A stretch of DNA of 64,000 bases from Chitinophagales bacterium (lineage in GTDB: Bacteria; Bacteroidota; Bacteroidia; Chitinophagales; CAIODY01). Under the pieces are notes generated by a model that was not told the origin of the DNA, searched no databases, and saw only the letters and a program-made list of their open reading frames with translations. The stretch's first letter is position 1. Each line of letters begins with the position of its first letter. A program made the position numbers and the translations under genes. This document shows positions 1 through 10,127 of the stretch, in pieces. The stretch is from positions 100,666 through 164,665 of the forward strand of contig CANFST010000001.1 of assembly GCA_947449695.1 (NCBI GenBank), given 5' to 3'.

Positions 1-1
1 T

Positions 2-394
2 ATTATTTTACCCTACATCAATGCCGACCCTGTGTTGTGCAAGCGATTGGAAGATGCAGGCGCAGCGGCTGTTATGCCTTTAGGTGCGCCGATTGGCAGC
101 AACAGAGGCTTGGAAACTAAAGCCATGTTGAAAATAATTATCGAGCAAAGTAATGTGCCTGTGATTGTTGATGCAGGCATTGGAGCACCATCGCATGCCG
201 CTGAAGCTATGGAAATGGGTGCCGATGCAGTATTGGTGAATACAGCTATTGCCATTGCAGGCAATCCGAATCAAATGGCATTGGCTTTTAAAATGGCTGT
301 TGAAGCAGGAAGATTGGCTTACGAATCAAAATTAGCACAACCAATTTATTCAAAAGCTGCTGCAAGTAGTCCACTTACTGCATTCTTAGATTAA
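2..394 (+). CDS. thiG: Thiazole synthase ThiG, C-terminal part (5' truncated by window edge)
   Basis: Frame open from base 2: [38 protein letters not shown]...[31 protein letters not shown], typical ThiG motifs. Confidence 0.93.
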   Translation: MILPYINADPVLCKRLEDAGAAAVMPLGAPIGSNRGLETKAMLKIIIEQSNVPVIVDAGIGAPSHAAEAMEMGADAVLVNTAIAIAGNPNQMALAFKMAVEAGRLAYESKLAQPIYSKAAASSPLTAFLD

Positions 395-486
395 ATAAAT
401 GCTTTCGATTCTTCTATTGGCAAAGCAATATTTTTATTTATCTTTAACCCAATCAAATAATTATTTAACCAAATAAATCAAACACA

Positions 487-690
487 ATGTCAAAAATGTT
501 AACAGCTTACTGCATGAAAACAAAAGAAAAAAATGTACCAATGCAAGATGCAGTAATTTCTAAAACTGCTCGTGGTGGCTATATGGCTCAAGGTCATGAT
601 GGTAAAGGCAACAAAATGACAACTATGTTGGGCGAAGCCACAGCTTTAGAAGCTGTAAAAAATGGTGTAGCTAAAAAACAAGGTTGGTAA
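487..690 (+). CDS. Small conserved-looking protein, possibly a DUF5679-like domain without its zinc cysteines
   Basis: 67-aa ORF, AYCMKTKEKNVPMQDAVISKTARGGYMAQGHDGKGNKMTTM, followed by a strong terminator at 715-747. Confidence 0.6.
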   Translation: MSKMLTAYCMKTKEKNVPMQDAVISKTARGGYMAQGHDGKGNKMTTMLGEATALEAVKNGVAKKQGW

Positions 691-714
691 TTTCTTTTAG
701 TTTCACAACTATTT

Positions 715-747
715 AAAAGCGCAGATTATTCTGCGCTTTTTTTATTT
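715..747 (+). terminator. Rho-independent terminator
   Basis: aaaagcgcaga-ttat-tctgcgctttt followed by T-tract. Confidence 0.9.
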
Positions 748-776
748 TCTTTATTGTCGTTTTCACTCCTCATTTT

Positions 777-2990
777 ATGAAGCCAATTTTATTCTTACTG
801 TTGCTTTCTTGTTTTAGTGTCCAAGCTCAAAACATTAAACAATCGCTCAACAGCGATAAAATGCAATGGAAATTTTATTGTACTACAAATTGTGAATTTG
901 GAAAAGCTGGACAGAAATTTTCAGCCACCGTTCCCGGCACTATTCATTTAGATTTGTTGGATAACAAATTAATTCCCGACCCATTTTATGCCGATAATGA
1001 AAAGCGATTGCAATGGATTGATACCTTGGATTGGGTGTATGAAACTACGTTTGATGTTGATTCCAACTTGTTTAAACAAAACAATATTGAATTGCAATTT
1101 GACGGTTTAGATACTTATGCAGATGTGTATTTGAATGATGAAAAAATAATCACAGCAGATAACATGTTTGTAAAATGGAATGAACAAGTTAAAGAACATT
1201 TGAAACAGAAAAACAACCAACTCAAAATCATTTTTCATTCTACTTTAAAAGAAGCAAAAAAACTAAAAGCAAAGTTTGAAAAAGAGCATGGTTATGAATT
1301 GCCCGAAGGTGAAAGAGTTTTTGTAAGAAAAGCGCAATACCAGTTTGGATGGGACTTTGCACCCAAATTTTTAGGTTGTGGGATTTGGAGAAATGTGAAG
1401 TTGATGGGAATAATGGAATTGAAAATTGAGAATGTAAAATTAGAAATTGACTCTTTCAATAAACAAAACGATTTTGCTTATACGCATGTAATTATCAGTT
1501 ATGAAAATCTAAAGCAAGAAATATTTACTGGTGAAGATTTTAACGCTACCGATGTTTGGTTGAAATTCAAAAACCTTACAACAAAACAAGAATTGCATTT
1601 TGTAAATCGAAATCATTTTACAAGTAGCGGTAGTTTTTCTTTCCCATTAAAATTTATAAAAAAAGATTTTTGGAATTGTAATAGTGAAGGCTCACCAATA
1701 CTGAATGAATTTAAAATTTCCATTTCAAATGATAGTATTCATTACATCACTCAAAAAATAAAAATTGGCATTCGAAAAGTAGATTTTATCCAACAAAAAG
1801 ATTCAATCGGCGAATCCTTTTATTTCAAACTCAATGGCAAACCAATTTTTATAAAAGGCGCAAATTGGGTTCCAGCTGATGTTTTTTTGCCAAGAGTTTC
1901 TCATCAAAAATATCGAACTCTTTTAACTGCTGCTAAAGAGGCTGGTATGAATATGCTTCGAGTTTGGGGTGGAGGAGTTTACGAAGATGAATATTTTTAT
2001 CATCTATGTGATTCGCTAGGCATAATGGTTTGGCAAGATTTGATGTTTGCTTGTGCTTTGTACCCTGAAGATTCTTTGGTAACCTCAAACTCTGTTACTG
2101 GTAAAATTGCAGGGTACAGATTATTTCCTGCAAATGCAGAAGATGAATTGGAACAAATAAAATCAAGATTGCAAAATCATCCATCAGTGGTTTTGTTTTG
2201 CGGTAATAATGAAATTGAAGAAGGATTGAAGAATTGGGGGTGGCAAGAAAGTTTACACTACACAAAAAAAGATAGTGCAATTGAATCAGAAAAATATTTC
2301 AAAATGTTTTCTGACAAAACTCAAGGTTTGAAAGGTGATATTTTTTATGAGGATGACAATTACATTTCAACTTCTCCCAAATTCGGTTGGGGACACAAAG
2401 AAAGTTTAACTAATGGAGATAGCCACTACTGGGGAGTTTGGTGGGGAATGGAACCGTATGAAATTTACAAAAAACGGGTGCCACGTTTTGCCAGCGAATA
2501 TGGTATGCAAAGTTTGCCTTGCTTAGCAACCATTAGAAAATTTGCGCCTGATTCATCTTTAAGAATTAATTCTGTCGCTTTGCGCAATCATCAAAAGCAT
2601 CCAACAGGTTTTGAAAACTTAGATGGTTATTTGAAATATTATGGCTTCAAAGTAAATGGCGGATTGGTAAAAGGCAGAAAAGTAATTCCTGAATATGGCA
2701 TAGGAAATCCTGATGAAGCGGATTCAACTTGGTCTACAAAAAATTATCACAATCCAACCATAAAAGAATTTGAAGATTACATCAACGCTACACAACAACT
2801 TCAAGCAGATGCTTTGAAAACAGCAATCGAAGCGCATATGAAAACTCAACCGAGATGCATGGGTACCATTTTATGGCAACTAAATGAACCTTGGCCTGGT
2901 GCAAGCTGGAGCTTGATTGATTATTACGGCAACAAAAAGAAAGCTTATTACCAAGTGCAAAAATTATTCACTGAAAAGAAACAAAACTAA
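777..2990 (+). CDS. Glycoside hydrolase family 2 protein, beta-mannosidase-like
   Basis: Signal peptide; GANWVPADVFLPRV, MLRVWGGGVYEDEYFYHLCDSLGIMVWQDLMFACALYP, NNEIEEGL, SEYGMQSLP motifs. Confidence 0.9.
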   Translation: MKPILFLLLLSCFSVQAQNIKQSLNSDKMQWKFYCTTNCEFGKAGQKFSATVPGTIHLDLLDNKLIPDPFYADNEKRLQWIDTLDWVYETTFDVDSNLFKQNNIELQFDGLDTYADVYLNDEKIITADNMFVKWNEQVKEHLKQKNNQLKIIFHSTLKEAKKLKAKFEKEHGYELPEGERVFVRKAQYQFGWDFAPKFLGCGIWRNVKLMGIMELKIENVKLEIDSFNKQNDFAYTHVIISYENLKQEIFTGEDFNATDVWLKFKNLTTKQELHFVNRNHFTSSGSFSFPLKFIKKDFWNCNSEGSPILNEFKISISNDSIHYITQKIKIGIRKVDFIQQKDSIGESFYFKLNGKPIFIKGANWVPADVFLPRVSHQKYRTLLTAAKEAGMNMLRVWGGGVYEDEYFYHLCDSLGIMVWQDLMFACALYPEDSLVTSNSVTGKIAGYRLFPANAEDELEQIKSRLQNHPSVVLFCGNNEIEEGLKNWGWQESLHYTKKDSAIESEKYFKMFSDKTQGLKGDIFYEDDNYISTSPKFGWGHKESLTNGDSHYWGVWWGMEPYEIYKKRVPRFASEYGMQSLPCLATIRKFAPDSSLRINSVALRNHQKHPTGFENLDGYLKYYGFKVNGGLVKGRKVIPEYGIGNPDEADSTWSTKNYHNPTIKEFEDYINATQQLQADALKTAIEAHMKTQPRCMGTILWQLNEPWPGASWSLIDYYGNKKKAYYQVQKLFTEKKQN

Positions 2991-4042
2991 AATACTTTTT
3001 GAATATCGTGTTGCACTTTAACAAAATCCTCCATCCTTCCAACATCAGTCCAGTAACCTATTATTGGAAATGTAGATACATTTTCTTTATTATCAATTGC
3101 CAATTGAATTAAATCGGTTGCATTAAAAAATTGTTGTTGAGGAATTAAATTTAAAATAGACTGATGCAATAAATAAATCCCAGCATTAGCTTCATAAGTA
3201 TATCTTGGTTTTTCATGCAAGGCTTTAACTTTTTTATGCTTATTTAAATCTAAAATTGCAAATGGTACATCAACTGAATAAGGCACCGTAGCAATGGTTA
3301 TAGCTGCTTTTGATTGCAATGCCTGCTGATAAAAAGCCTCATAATCAATGTTAGTTATCAAATCTCCATTTTGAACTAATACATATTCGTTTGAAAATTT
3401 TTTCACCAGACGAACACTTCCGATTGTGCCTAAAGGATTTTTTTCATGAATATAATTTACTTTGATTCCTTTTGTTTCACCCTCACCAAAATGTTGTTCA
3501 ATTTTTTCTTTTAAGTAATTGACTGATAAATAAAAATTTTGTACGCCATATTGAGCTAATCTATCAATTGTATGTTCCATTATTGGCTTATTACCAACAT
3601 GAAGCATAGGTTTGGGGACATCAGCTGTTAGAGGTCTTAAACGTTCACCCTTACCACCACACATAATAACCACATCCAGGGGCAAGATTGATTTGATTGT
3701 TTCTAAATCGTATATCCGAATTACCTTTTTTTGTTTATCAAGAAATGGAACAAACCTTATTTTCTTTTCTTTCAGTTCATTAATTAGAGAAGCTTTAAAA
3801 TTTTGTTCATTAAAAAATTTAAAGTTTTTGTTCATGCACACACTCACCGATTCAGTCAAATCAATTCCTTTCAATAATGAACGCCTTATATCCCCTTCTG
3901 TCAGTACTCCCAACAAATGTTTTTTGGAATCCACTACAAACAATGTTGTTTGCAAAATGGCTTCAGGTGCCAATTTATTAAATAACTCTAAAGCTTTTTT
4001 TACACTTGTTTTTGCTTCAATGATATTATGCATTTTGCCCAT
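2987..4042 (-). CDS. Nucleotidyltransferase with N-terminal CBS domains (sugar-phosphate NTP transferase)
   Basis: CBS-like N-terminus; VVIMCGGKGERLRPLTADVPKPMLHVGNKPIMEH. Confidence 0.88.
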   Translation of the reverse strand: MGKMHNIIEAKTSVKKALELFNKLAPEAILQTTLFVVDSKKHLLGVLTEGDIRRSLLKGIDLTESVSVCMNKNFKFFNEQNFKASLINELKEKKIRFVPFLDKQKKVIRIYDLETIKSILPLDVVIMCGGKGERLRPLTADVPKPMLHVGNKPIMEHTIDRLAQYGVQNFYLSVNYLKEKIEQHFGEGETKGIKVNYIHEKNPLGTIGSVRLVKKFSNEYVLVQNGDLITNIDYEAFYQQALQSKAAITIATVPYSVDVPFAILDLNKHKKVKALHEKPRYTYEANAGIYLLHQSILNLIPQQQFFNATDLIQLAIDNKENVSTFPIIGYWTDVGRMEDFVKVQHDIQKVF

Positions 4043-4114
4043 TGATAATGGATATTTTTAGTGATGCAAATCTAATGAAATCAATTTGCTTGAATTAATT
4101 ATTATTTTCCAAAA

Positions 4115-5332
4115 TCAAATAAGATGATTGGCTGCAATCATGCCAGTAGTCCAAGCATTTTGAAAATTAAATCCGCCTGTAATTGCATCTACATCAATTA
4201 CTTCACCTGCGAAGTAAAGATTTTTTATCAACTTGCTTTCCATAGTTTTGAAATTAATTTCATTTAATGTTACCCCACCGCATGTTACAAATTCTTCTTT
4301 AAAAGTTGATTTGCCTAAAACTTGCAATTCTAATGATGTCAGGCATTTCAATAGATTTTCTTTTTGTGATTTGTTCAAATCAGCCCAATTTTTTTCTTCA
4401 GTAATTTGGCTTTTCAGTAACAACATTTGCCAGCATCTTTTAGGCAGATTAAACAATGAATTTGCAACAACTTTTTTTCTACCTTCTGTTTGAACTGTTT
4501 TTTGCAGGATCTCTTTTATTTCATTTAAAGAAAAAAATGGCAATAGATTAATATTGATTTTAAACTCATAATTCATTTGATGTAAATGAATTGCTGCAAA
4601 AGAAGATAATTTTAAAATAGCAGGACCACTTAGGCCCCAGTGTGTAAATAACAATGGGCCTTCATAAGATAGATTAATTTGAGGAATAGAAACGCTGACG
4701 TTAGGTATTGAAAGCCCTGATAGATCAGTAATTAAGGTATCTTTTATTTGAAAAGTGAATAACGACGGAATAGCTGGTTGAATAGTATGTTTCCAATTTA
4801 TTAATTGCTCAAAAATAATCCCTTGCGAATTTCCGCCAGTGGCAATCAATAATTTATCGGCGATAATTCTTTCGCCATGTTGATTTTCAATTTTAAATTT
4901 TTCTTCGTAATGTTGAATTGCACTAACAGAATAATTTGTTCTTATTTGAACATTAAATTTATTGGCTTCCTTCATCAAACAATCAATAATAGTTTGCGAC
5001 GAATCAGTAGTTGGAAACATTCTGCCATCATCTTCAACTTTTATCTTTACTCCCCTTTCTTCAAACCAATTTATGGTATGTTCAGGATTGAAAGAATGAA
5101 ATGGCCCTTTCAATTCTTTCAATCCTCTCGGATAATTTTTAACCAATTCATTCACTTCAAAGCAATGATGTGTAACGTTACAACGCCCACCACCACTCAC
5201 TTTCACTTTGCTTAATAATTGGCTAGATTTTTCAAGCACAATAACTTTTGTGCCTTCATCCGCCATTCTTGCGGCATTCACAGCAGCAAACATTCCAGCA
5301 GCACCTCCACCTACGATCACAATTGTTTGCAT
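4115..5332 (-). CDS. NAD(P)/FAD-dependent oxidoreductase, HI0933/BaiN-like
   Basis: IVGGGAAGMFAAVNAAR; KVKVSGGGRCNVTH; TCGGVTLNEI...GLYFAGEVIDVDAITGGFNFQNAW-type C-terminus. Confidence 0.92.
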   Translation of the reverse strand: MQTIVIVGGGAAGMFAAVNAARMADEGTKVIVLEKSSQLLSKVKVSGGGRCNVTHHCFEVNELVKNYPRGLKELKGPFHSFNPEHTINWFEERGVKIKVEDDGRMFPTTDSSQTIIDCLMKEANKFNVQIRTNYSVSAIQHYEEKFKIENQHGERIIADKLLIATGGNSQGIIFEQLINWKHTIQPAIPSLFTFQIKDTLITDLSGLSIPNVSVSIPQINLSYEGPLLFTHWGLSGPAILKLSSFAAIHLHQMNYEFKININLLPFFSLNEIKEILQKTVQTEGRKKVVANSLFNLPKRCWQMLLLKSQITEEKNWADLNKSQKENLLKCLTSLELQVLGKSTFKEEFVTCGGVTLNEINFKTMESKLIKNLYFAGEVIDVDAITGGFNFQNAWTTGMIAANHLI

Positions 5333-5349
5333 TAATCTTTAAAATAAAA

Positions 5350-6213
5350 TTATTTCTTTTGATTAGTAGAATCAGCAGGAACAGTAAGAGGAGGCTCTAT
5401 ATTCTTTTCACTTATCACTACCCCATTTTTGTAATTAGTAACTTTTATCAAATTACCATTATCGTCAAATTCTTGCCATTCACCTTCTTCCTTATCGTTT
5501 AAATATTTTCCTATTTTAACTAATTTACCTTTACTGTTGTAGGTTTTGCTATCCCCATTCAATTTTCCATCTTTGTAATCTGATTCCATCATCACCACAT
5601 TTTTTTGGTAGAACCATTTTGTAGTACCATTTTTAATTCCATTTTTCCAATAGCTTTCTTCTTGATGAGTACCATCATCATAATTTAATAATTTTCTTCC
5701 ATCCAATTTTCCCTTCTTGTATTCAATTTGCGATTTTACCTTTCCGCCATTGATATATTTTAAAGAAACACCATCCAATTCATCATTTCTATAAGTTTCA
5801 TCCATTTGAATAAAACCGCTTCTGTCATAAGTTACAGCTACCCCATTTCTTTTTCCAAAATGATATTCTTCCATTTTTTGAGGTGCTCCAAATTCATAAT
5901 AAAAACGCCATAAACCTTCTTTCAATCCTTTCACTAATTTGCCTTGTACCAAAACAGTTCCATTGGAATTTTTTACTACATAATGGCTCAATGTCAAATC
6001 AGTAGCATCTTTTGAAATGATGGTATCATTTGCATTGGTGGGCTTAGGTGATGAAGGTTTTGATTGAGTGGTTTTATTAGTAGTTGCACCTTTTGTATTG
6101 GTTGCAATAGGTTGAACCTTTTGGTTAGTTTTAGAAGTAGCAGATAAACCAGGTTTTTGAGCTTGTGCTATTAAAATAGTTGAGCTTAAAATGAGTAAAA
6201 ATAATTGTTTCAT
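5350..6213 (-). CDS. MORN-repeat / YwqK-like secreted protein
   Basis: Repeated G.W..F...G......Y..G...G motifs; the signal peptide MKQLFLLILSSTILIAQAQ begins at 6213, so the longer ORF start in the track runs into rnpB. Confidence 0.82.
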   Translation of the reverse strand: MKQLFLLILSSTILIAQAQKPGLSATSKTNQKVQPIATNTKGATTNKTTQSKPSSPKPTNANDTIISKDATDLTLSHYVVKNSNGTVLVQGKLVKGLKEGLWRFYYEFGAPQKMEEYHFGKRNGVAVTYDRSGFIQMDETYRNDELDGVSLKYINGGKVKSQIEYKKGKLDGRKLLNYDDGTHQEESYWKNGIKNGTTKWFYQKNVVMMESDYKDGKLNGDSKTYNSKGKLVKIGKYLNDKEEGEWQEFDDNGNLIKVTNYKNGVVISEKNIEPPLTVPADSTNQKK

Positions 6214-6255
6214 TTGTTGTCGATTTTTTTGTTTTAAAATTTTATAAATAAAAAA

Positions 6256-6641
6256 TGTCAGTCTGTAAGCCGGGTTCTGTTTTCTTTTTTTCAAAAGAAC
6301 TTCTATCATTTATCTGGTTTAAGTTTCACAACTTAACTCTAACGACCTACCCACCCAACGCATCCATTTTTCAATGAAACTTAGACGAGTAGCCTTGTTT
6401 GGCGCTGGTATATTTGGTCTTTCAGTCCGCAAGGTTTGTTCTTTTTGATTGTTACCAATCAAAACCGTAGGCACTTACTCTACGTTTTCACCTTTGCCCC
6501 AACAAGTTGGAGTAGTTATTTTCTGTAACACTTTCTGTTATCTTAAATTGCTTCAAGATACCTTCCCGTTAGGAAGTGCGGCACTCTTTACTGCCCGGAC
6601 TTTCCTCTACAATTTTCATTGCAGCGATAGAACGACTGACA
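6256..6641 (-). ncRNA. rnpB: RNase P RNA
   Basis: Minus strand carries GAGGAAAGTCCGGGC near the 5' end and ACAGAACCCGGCTTACAGAC at the 3' end; termini pair as P1 (tgtcagtc/gactgaca). Confidence 0.93.
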
Positions 6642-6793
6642 CGGTTCAAAGTTACTTACAATAAAATTTTATGGCGAACGATTTTGTGAAATTTTTGAAA
6701 ATGAAAATCTATCTTTTTAAGAATCAAATTTTTTGCTATTCAAATTGTACCTTTGTATTTCTATTACAAAAAAATATTTTTAATTAATAATTT

Positions 6794-7966
6794 ATGAAAG
6801 AATTGTATATCGTAGCCGTAGCACGTACACCTGTAGGGTCTTTTGGTGGTTCATTGAGTGCGTTAAGTGCTGTTCAATTAGGTAGTATTGCCATTAAAAA
6901 TGCAGTGAGCCGAGCGAATATCAAACCCGAAATGGTACAAGAGGTATTTATGGGAAATGTAGTAAGTGCTAATATTGGTCAAGCACCAGTTACACAAGCC
7001 TTAATTGGTGCAGGTTTGCCTGATACTATTCCGGGAACAACCGTGAATAAAGTTTGCGCAAGTGGAATGAAAGCTATTATGCTGGCTGCACAGAGCATTG
7101 AGTTAGGACAAAATGAAATTGTTGTCGCCGGCGGAATGGAAAGCATGAGCAACATTCCTTATTATTTAGATAAAGCCAGAAATGGCTATAGAATGGGCAA
7201 TGGAGCCATAATTGATGGGATGATAAAAGATGGATTGTGGGATCCTTATGGCAATGTACACATGGGCAATTGCGGTGAAACTTGCGCCAAACATTACAAT
7301 TTCACTCGTGAACAACAAGATGAATTTGCTATCAATAGCTACAAACGTGCTATGGAAGCCACATCTGCTGGCTATTTCAGAAATGAAATTGTGCCTGTTG
7401 AAATTGTGGGAAAAGAGAACATCACTGTTTCGGAAGATGAACAATTCAAAAAAGTAAAGTTTGATAAAATACCAACTCTTAAACCTGCGTTTCAAAAAGA
7501 TGGTACTGTTACCGCAGCAAATGCTTCACCATTAAGCGATGGTGCATCAGCAGTGGTTTTAATGAGTGGAGAAAAAGTGAAAGAATTAGGCTTAAAACCA
7601 TTAGCAAAAATCAGAAGTTATGCCGATGCAGCGCAAAAGCCAGAATGGTTTACCACTGCACCTTCTAAGGTTGTTCCTATCGCTTTGCAACGTGCCGGAT
7701 TAACTTTAAATGATGTTGATTTACACGAAGTGAACGAAGCCTTTGCCGTGGTTGCTATGGCTAATGCGAAAGAAATGAACATTGGCCTGGACAAAATAAA
7801 TATTTGGGGAGGTGCAATTGCATTAGGTCATGCATTAGGCAGCAGTGGTTGTAGAATTGCGATTACTTTAATTTCGGCATTGCATCATACTAACAAAAAA
7901 ATTGGCGTTGCCAGCATTTGCAATGGCGGCGGTGGTGCATCAGCAATTGTAATTGAAGCATGCTAA
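6794..7966 (+). CDS. Acetyl-CoA C-acyltransferase (thiolase)
   Basis: VNKVCASGMKAIMLAAQ; GGMESMSNIPYY; NEAFAVVAM; GGAIALGHALGSSGCRI; CNGGGGASA. Confidence 0.95.
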   Translation: MKELYIVAVARTPVGSFGGSLSALSAVQLGSIAIKNAVSRANIKPEMVQEVFMGNVVSANIGQAPVTQALIGAGLPDTIPGTTVNKVCASGMKAIMLAAQSIELGQNEIVVAGGMESMSNIPYYLDKARNGYRMGNGAIIDGMIKDGLWDPYGNVHMGNCGETCAKHYNFTREQQDEFAINSYKRAMEATSAGYFRNEIVPVEIVGKENITVSEDEQFKKVKFDKIPTLKPAFQKDGTVTAANASPLSDGASAVVLMSGEKVKELGLKPLAKIRSYADAAQKPEWFTTAPSKVVPIALQRAGLTLNDVDLHEVNEAFAVVAMANAKEMNIGLDKINIWGGAIALGHALGSSGCRIAITLISALHHTNKKIGVASICNGGGGASAIVIEAC

Positions 7967-7983
7967 TTAATTTTTAAGAATAG

Positions 7984-8020
7984 AAAAGGCTTTACTCTTT
8001 AATGAATAAAGCCTTTTTTA
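7984..8020 (+). terminator. Rho-independent terminator after thiolase
   Basis: aaaaggcttta...taaagcctttt + T-tract. Confidence 0.85.
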
Positions 8021-8040
8021 TTTTTTCAAAAATAGAAAAT

Positions 8041-8625
8041 TTATACAGTTGACTTTCTTACAAATTTTGTTAAAATAACGATTGTATCACCTTCAATTTT
8101 TCCTTCAATTTGTTCAGCATTATCTGCAACCAATTTTATTTTTCTAATAACTATTCCTTTTGGCGCAATGAAATTTGCCCCTTTAACATTTAGATTTTGT
8201 GTTAGAATTACAGAATCTCCACTCTCTAAAATAACTCCGTAAGCATCTTTATGAATAACTTTTGATGCCTCTAACTCATCTTCAGCATTTGCCCAATTAA
8301 TAACTGCTTCATCTAATGACACGGATTCCAAGGCTTCCATAGCCCAGTCTTCTGTATTTAGCTTTGATAAAATTTTATACGAAAGTGTTTGTACTGATGC
8401 TACATTGCTCCATATGCTTCCAGAAAGGCATCTCCAATAATTCAAATCAGAAAAATCTGCATTTGAAATCTTATTGAAACAATTAGAGCAAAGTGCAACT
8501 TCATTTTCAATTGAATCATTGTTTTTAGGAGGAATTGCATAAGCCGTCATACTTTCAGTATGTTCGCCACAAAGCTCACAAGCGTTGCTACTTCTTTCTA
8601 TTAAATTGGAGGGTAATGTTTTCAT
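8041..8625 (-). CDS. PhnA domain protein
   Basis: CELCGEH...LCSNCF zinc ribbon and DAYGVILESGDSVILTQNLNVKGANFIAPKGIVIRKIKL C-terminal domain. Confidence 0.85.
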   Translation of the reverse strand: MKTLPSNLIERSSNACELCGEHTESMTAYAIPPKNNDSIENEVALCSNCFNKISNADFSDLNYWRCLSGSIWSNVASVQTLSYKILSKLNTEDWAMEALESVSLDEAVINWANAEDELEASKVIHKDAYGVILESGDSVILTQNLNVKGANFIAPKGIVIRKIKLVADNAEQIEGKIEGDTIVILTKFVRKSTV

Positions 8626-8672
8626 TGCTGCGAAGATAGTATTTAGAGAGCAAAGCAATTTAATAATTCATT

Positions 8673-10103
8673 CTATTTGGTCAATTTTTTCCAGACGAAA
8701 TAAACTGGAATCCCTAACGCCACAATCGCCAACCCAGGATAAGAATAATTTGGTTTCATGATTAGTAAATCGATGCAAATCAGCACCGCCAATAAAATAT
8801 AAATTGCTGGCAACATAGGATAACCAAAGGTTTTGTAAGGTCTATCGGCGTTAGGTTGTTTAATTCGTAAAATAAAAACACCAACAATAGTGAGAATATA
8901 AAAAATCAGAACAGCAAAAATTACATAGTCTAACAAGTCGCCATATTTTCCTGAAAGACATAAAATACTGCACCAAATAAATTGAATCCACAACGCAAAT
9001 TCGGGTACATTTTTAGCATTGTTATTCCTCATTTTCTCAAAAAATAAATTGTCCATTGCCATTTGCTGATACACTCTTGCACCTGCTAAAATCAATCCGT
9101 TGTTGCAAGCAAAAGTAGAAATGATAATCAGCAAAGCCATGATGGATGTGCCTATGGAGCCGAACAAAATATTTGCTGCCGATACACCAACTCTATCATT
9201 TGGTGCAAACATGATTCCCATTTCTTTCATCGAAGTTGATTTAGGAGTGCCAAAAAATGGGAGTAATTTCAAATAAGCTAAGTTGGCTAAAATGTAAATG
9301 ATGGTTACGATTGAAACGCCAATTAACAAACTTCGTGGAATATTTTTTTTCGGATTTTCAATTTCGCCAGCAATAAAAGTTACATTGTTCCAAGCATCGC
9401 TGCTGAATAAACTGCCTACCATCCCTACGCCCAATGCCATGATTAATCCTAAGTTGGTGAGCGATGAAGTAACAACTTGATGGTTGTTTTTGTCAATTGA
9501 AAAGGTTTCAGCATTCCAAAAATTGTGTAAATTATTTTGCCAAATAGTTGCATCGGTTGCGAAAAATAAACCTAAAAAAATTAACCCAAAAAGCGCAATT
9601 AATTTTGCCGAAGTAAAAATGCGTAATATGATTTTTCCGTACTCAATACCTCTTGTATTTAAAAAAGTAAGCACCGACAACATAGCAATGCCAAGTATTT
9701 GAGCGCCTGTAATTTTTATAAAACCAAAATCGTGTAGTACATTATTTTCGCTTAGTGTGGGGAAAAAAACTCCAACAAATTTCGAAAAACCAACTGCCAC
9801 TGCAGCTATAGTTCCACATTGTATAACAGTGAATAATGTCCAACCATATAAAAATCCAACAAACGGATTGTAAGCTTCTTTTAAATAAGTGTATTGTCCG
9901 CCTGCTTTGGGCATCATGCCTGCTAATTCGCCATAACTTAATGCAGCTAATAAAGTCATTACACCAGCCAAAATCCATAGTAACAACAACCAACCTACAC
10001 CGCCCACAGTCCTTGACATATCAGCACTTACAATAAAAATGCCGCTGCCTATCATACTGCCTGCAACAATTAATGTTGCATCAAACAAGTTGAGTTTTTT
10101 CAT
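8673..10103 (-). CDS. APC family amino acid permease
   Basis: Multiple TM segments; ATLIVAGSMIGSGIFIVSADMSRTVGG. Confidence 0.9.
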   Translation of the reverse strand: MKKLNLFDATLIVAGSMIGSGIFIVSADMSRTVGGVGWLLLLWILAGVMTLLAALSYGELAGMMPKAGGQYTYLKEAYNPFVGFLYGWTLFTVIQCGTIAAVAVGFSKFVGVFFPTLSENNVLHDFGFIKITGAQILGIAMLSVLTFLNTRGIEYGKIILRIFTSAKLIALFGLIFLGLFFATDATIWQNNLHNFWNAETFSIDKNNHQVVTSSLTNLGLIMALGVGMVGSLFSSDAWNNVTFIAGEIENPKKNIPRSLLIGVSIVTIIYILANLAYLKLLPFFGTPKSTSMKEMGIMFAPNDRVGVSAANILFGSIGTSIMALLIIISTFACNNGLILAGARVYQQMAMDNLFFEKMRNNNAKNVPEFALWIQFIWCSILCLSGKYGDLLDYVIFAVLIFYILTIVGVFILRIKQPNADRPYKTFGYPMLPAIYILLAVLICIDLLIMKPNYSYPGLAIVALGIPVYFVWKKLTK

Positions 10104-10127
10104 TTGCAGCAATTGAAAGTGATAAAT

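Noticed and set aside
3612-4061. 149-aa ORF antisense to the CBS-nucleotidyltransferase
   Set aside because: Antisense shadow of a well-supported gene; composition not protein-like. The same reasoning applies to the other ORFs listed antisense to strong CDSs.
6449-6664. 71-aa plus-strand ORF
   Set aside because: Lies inside rnpB on the opposite strand; no protein-like signal.
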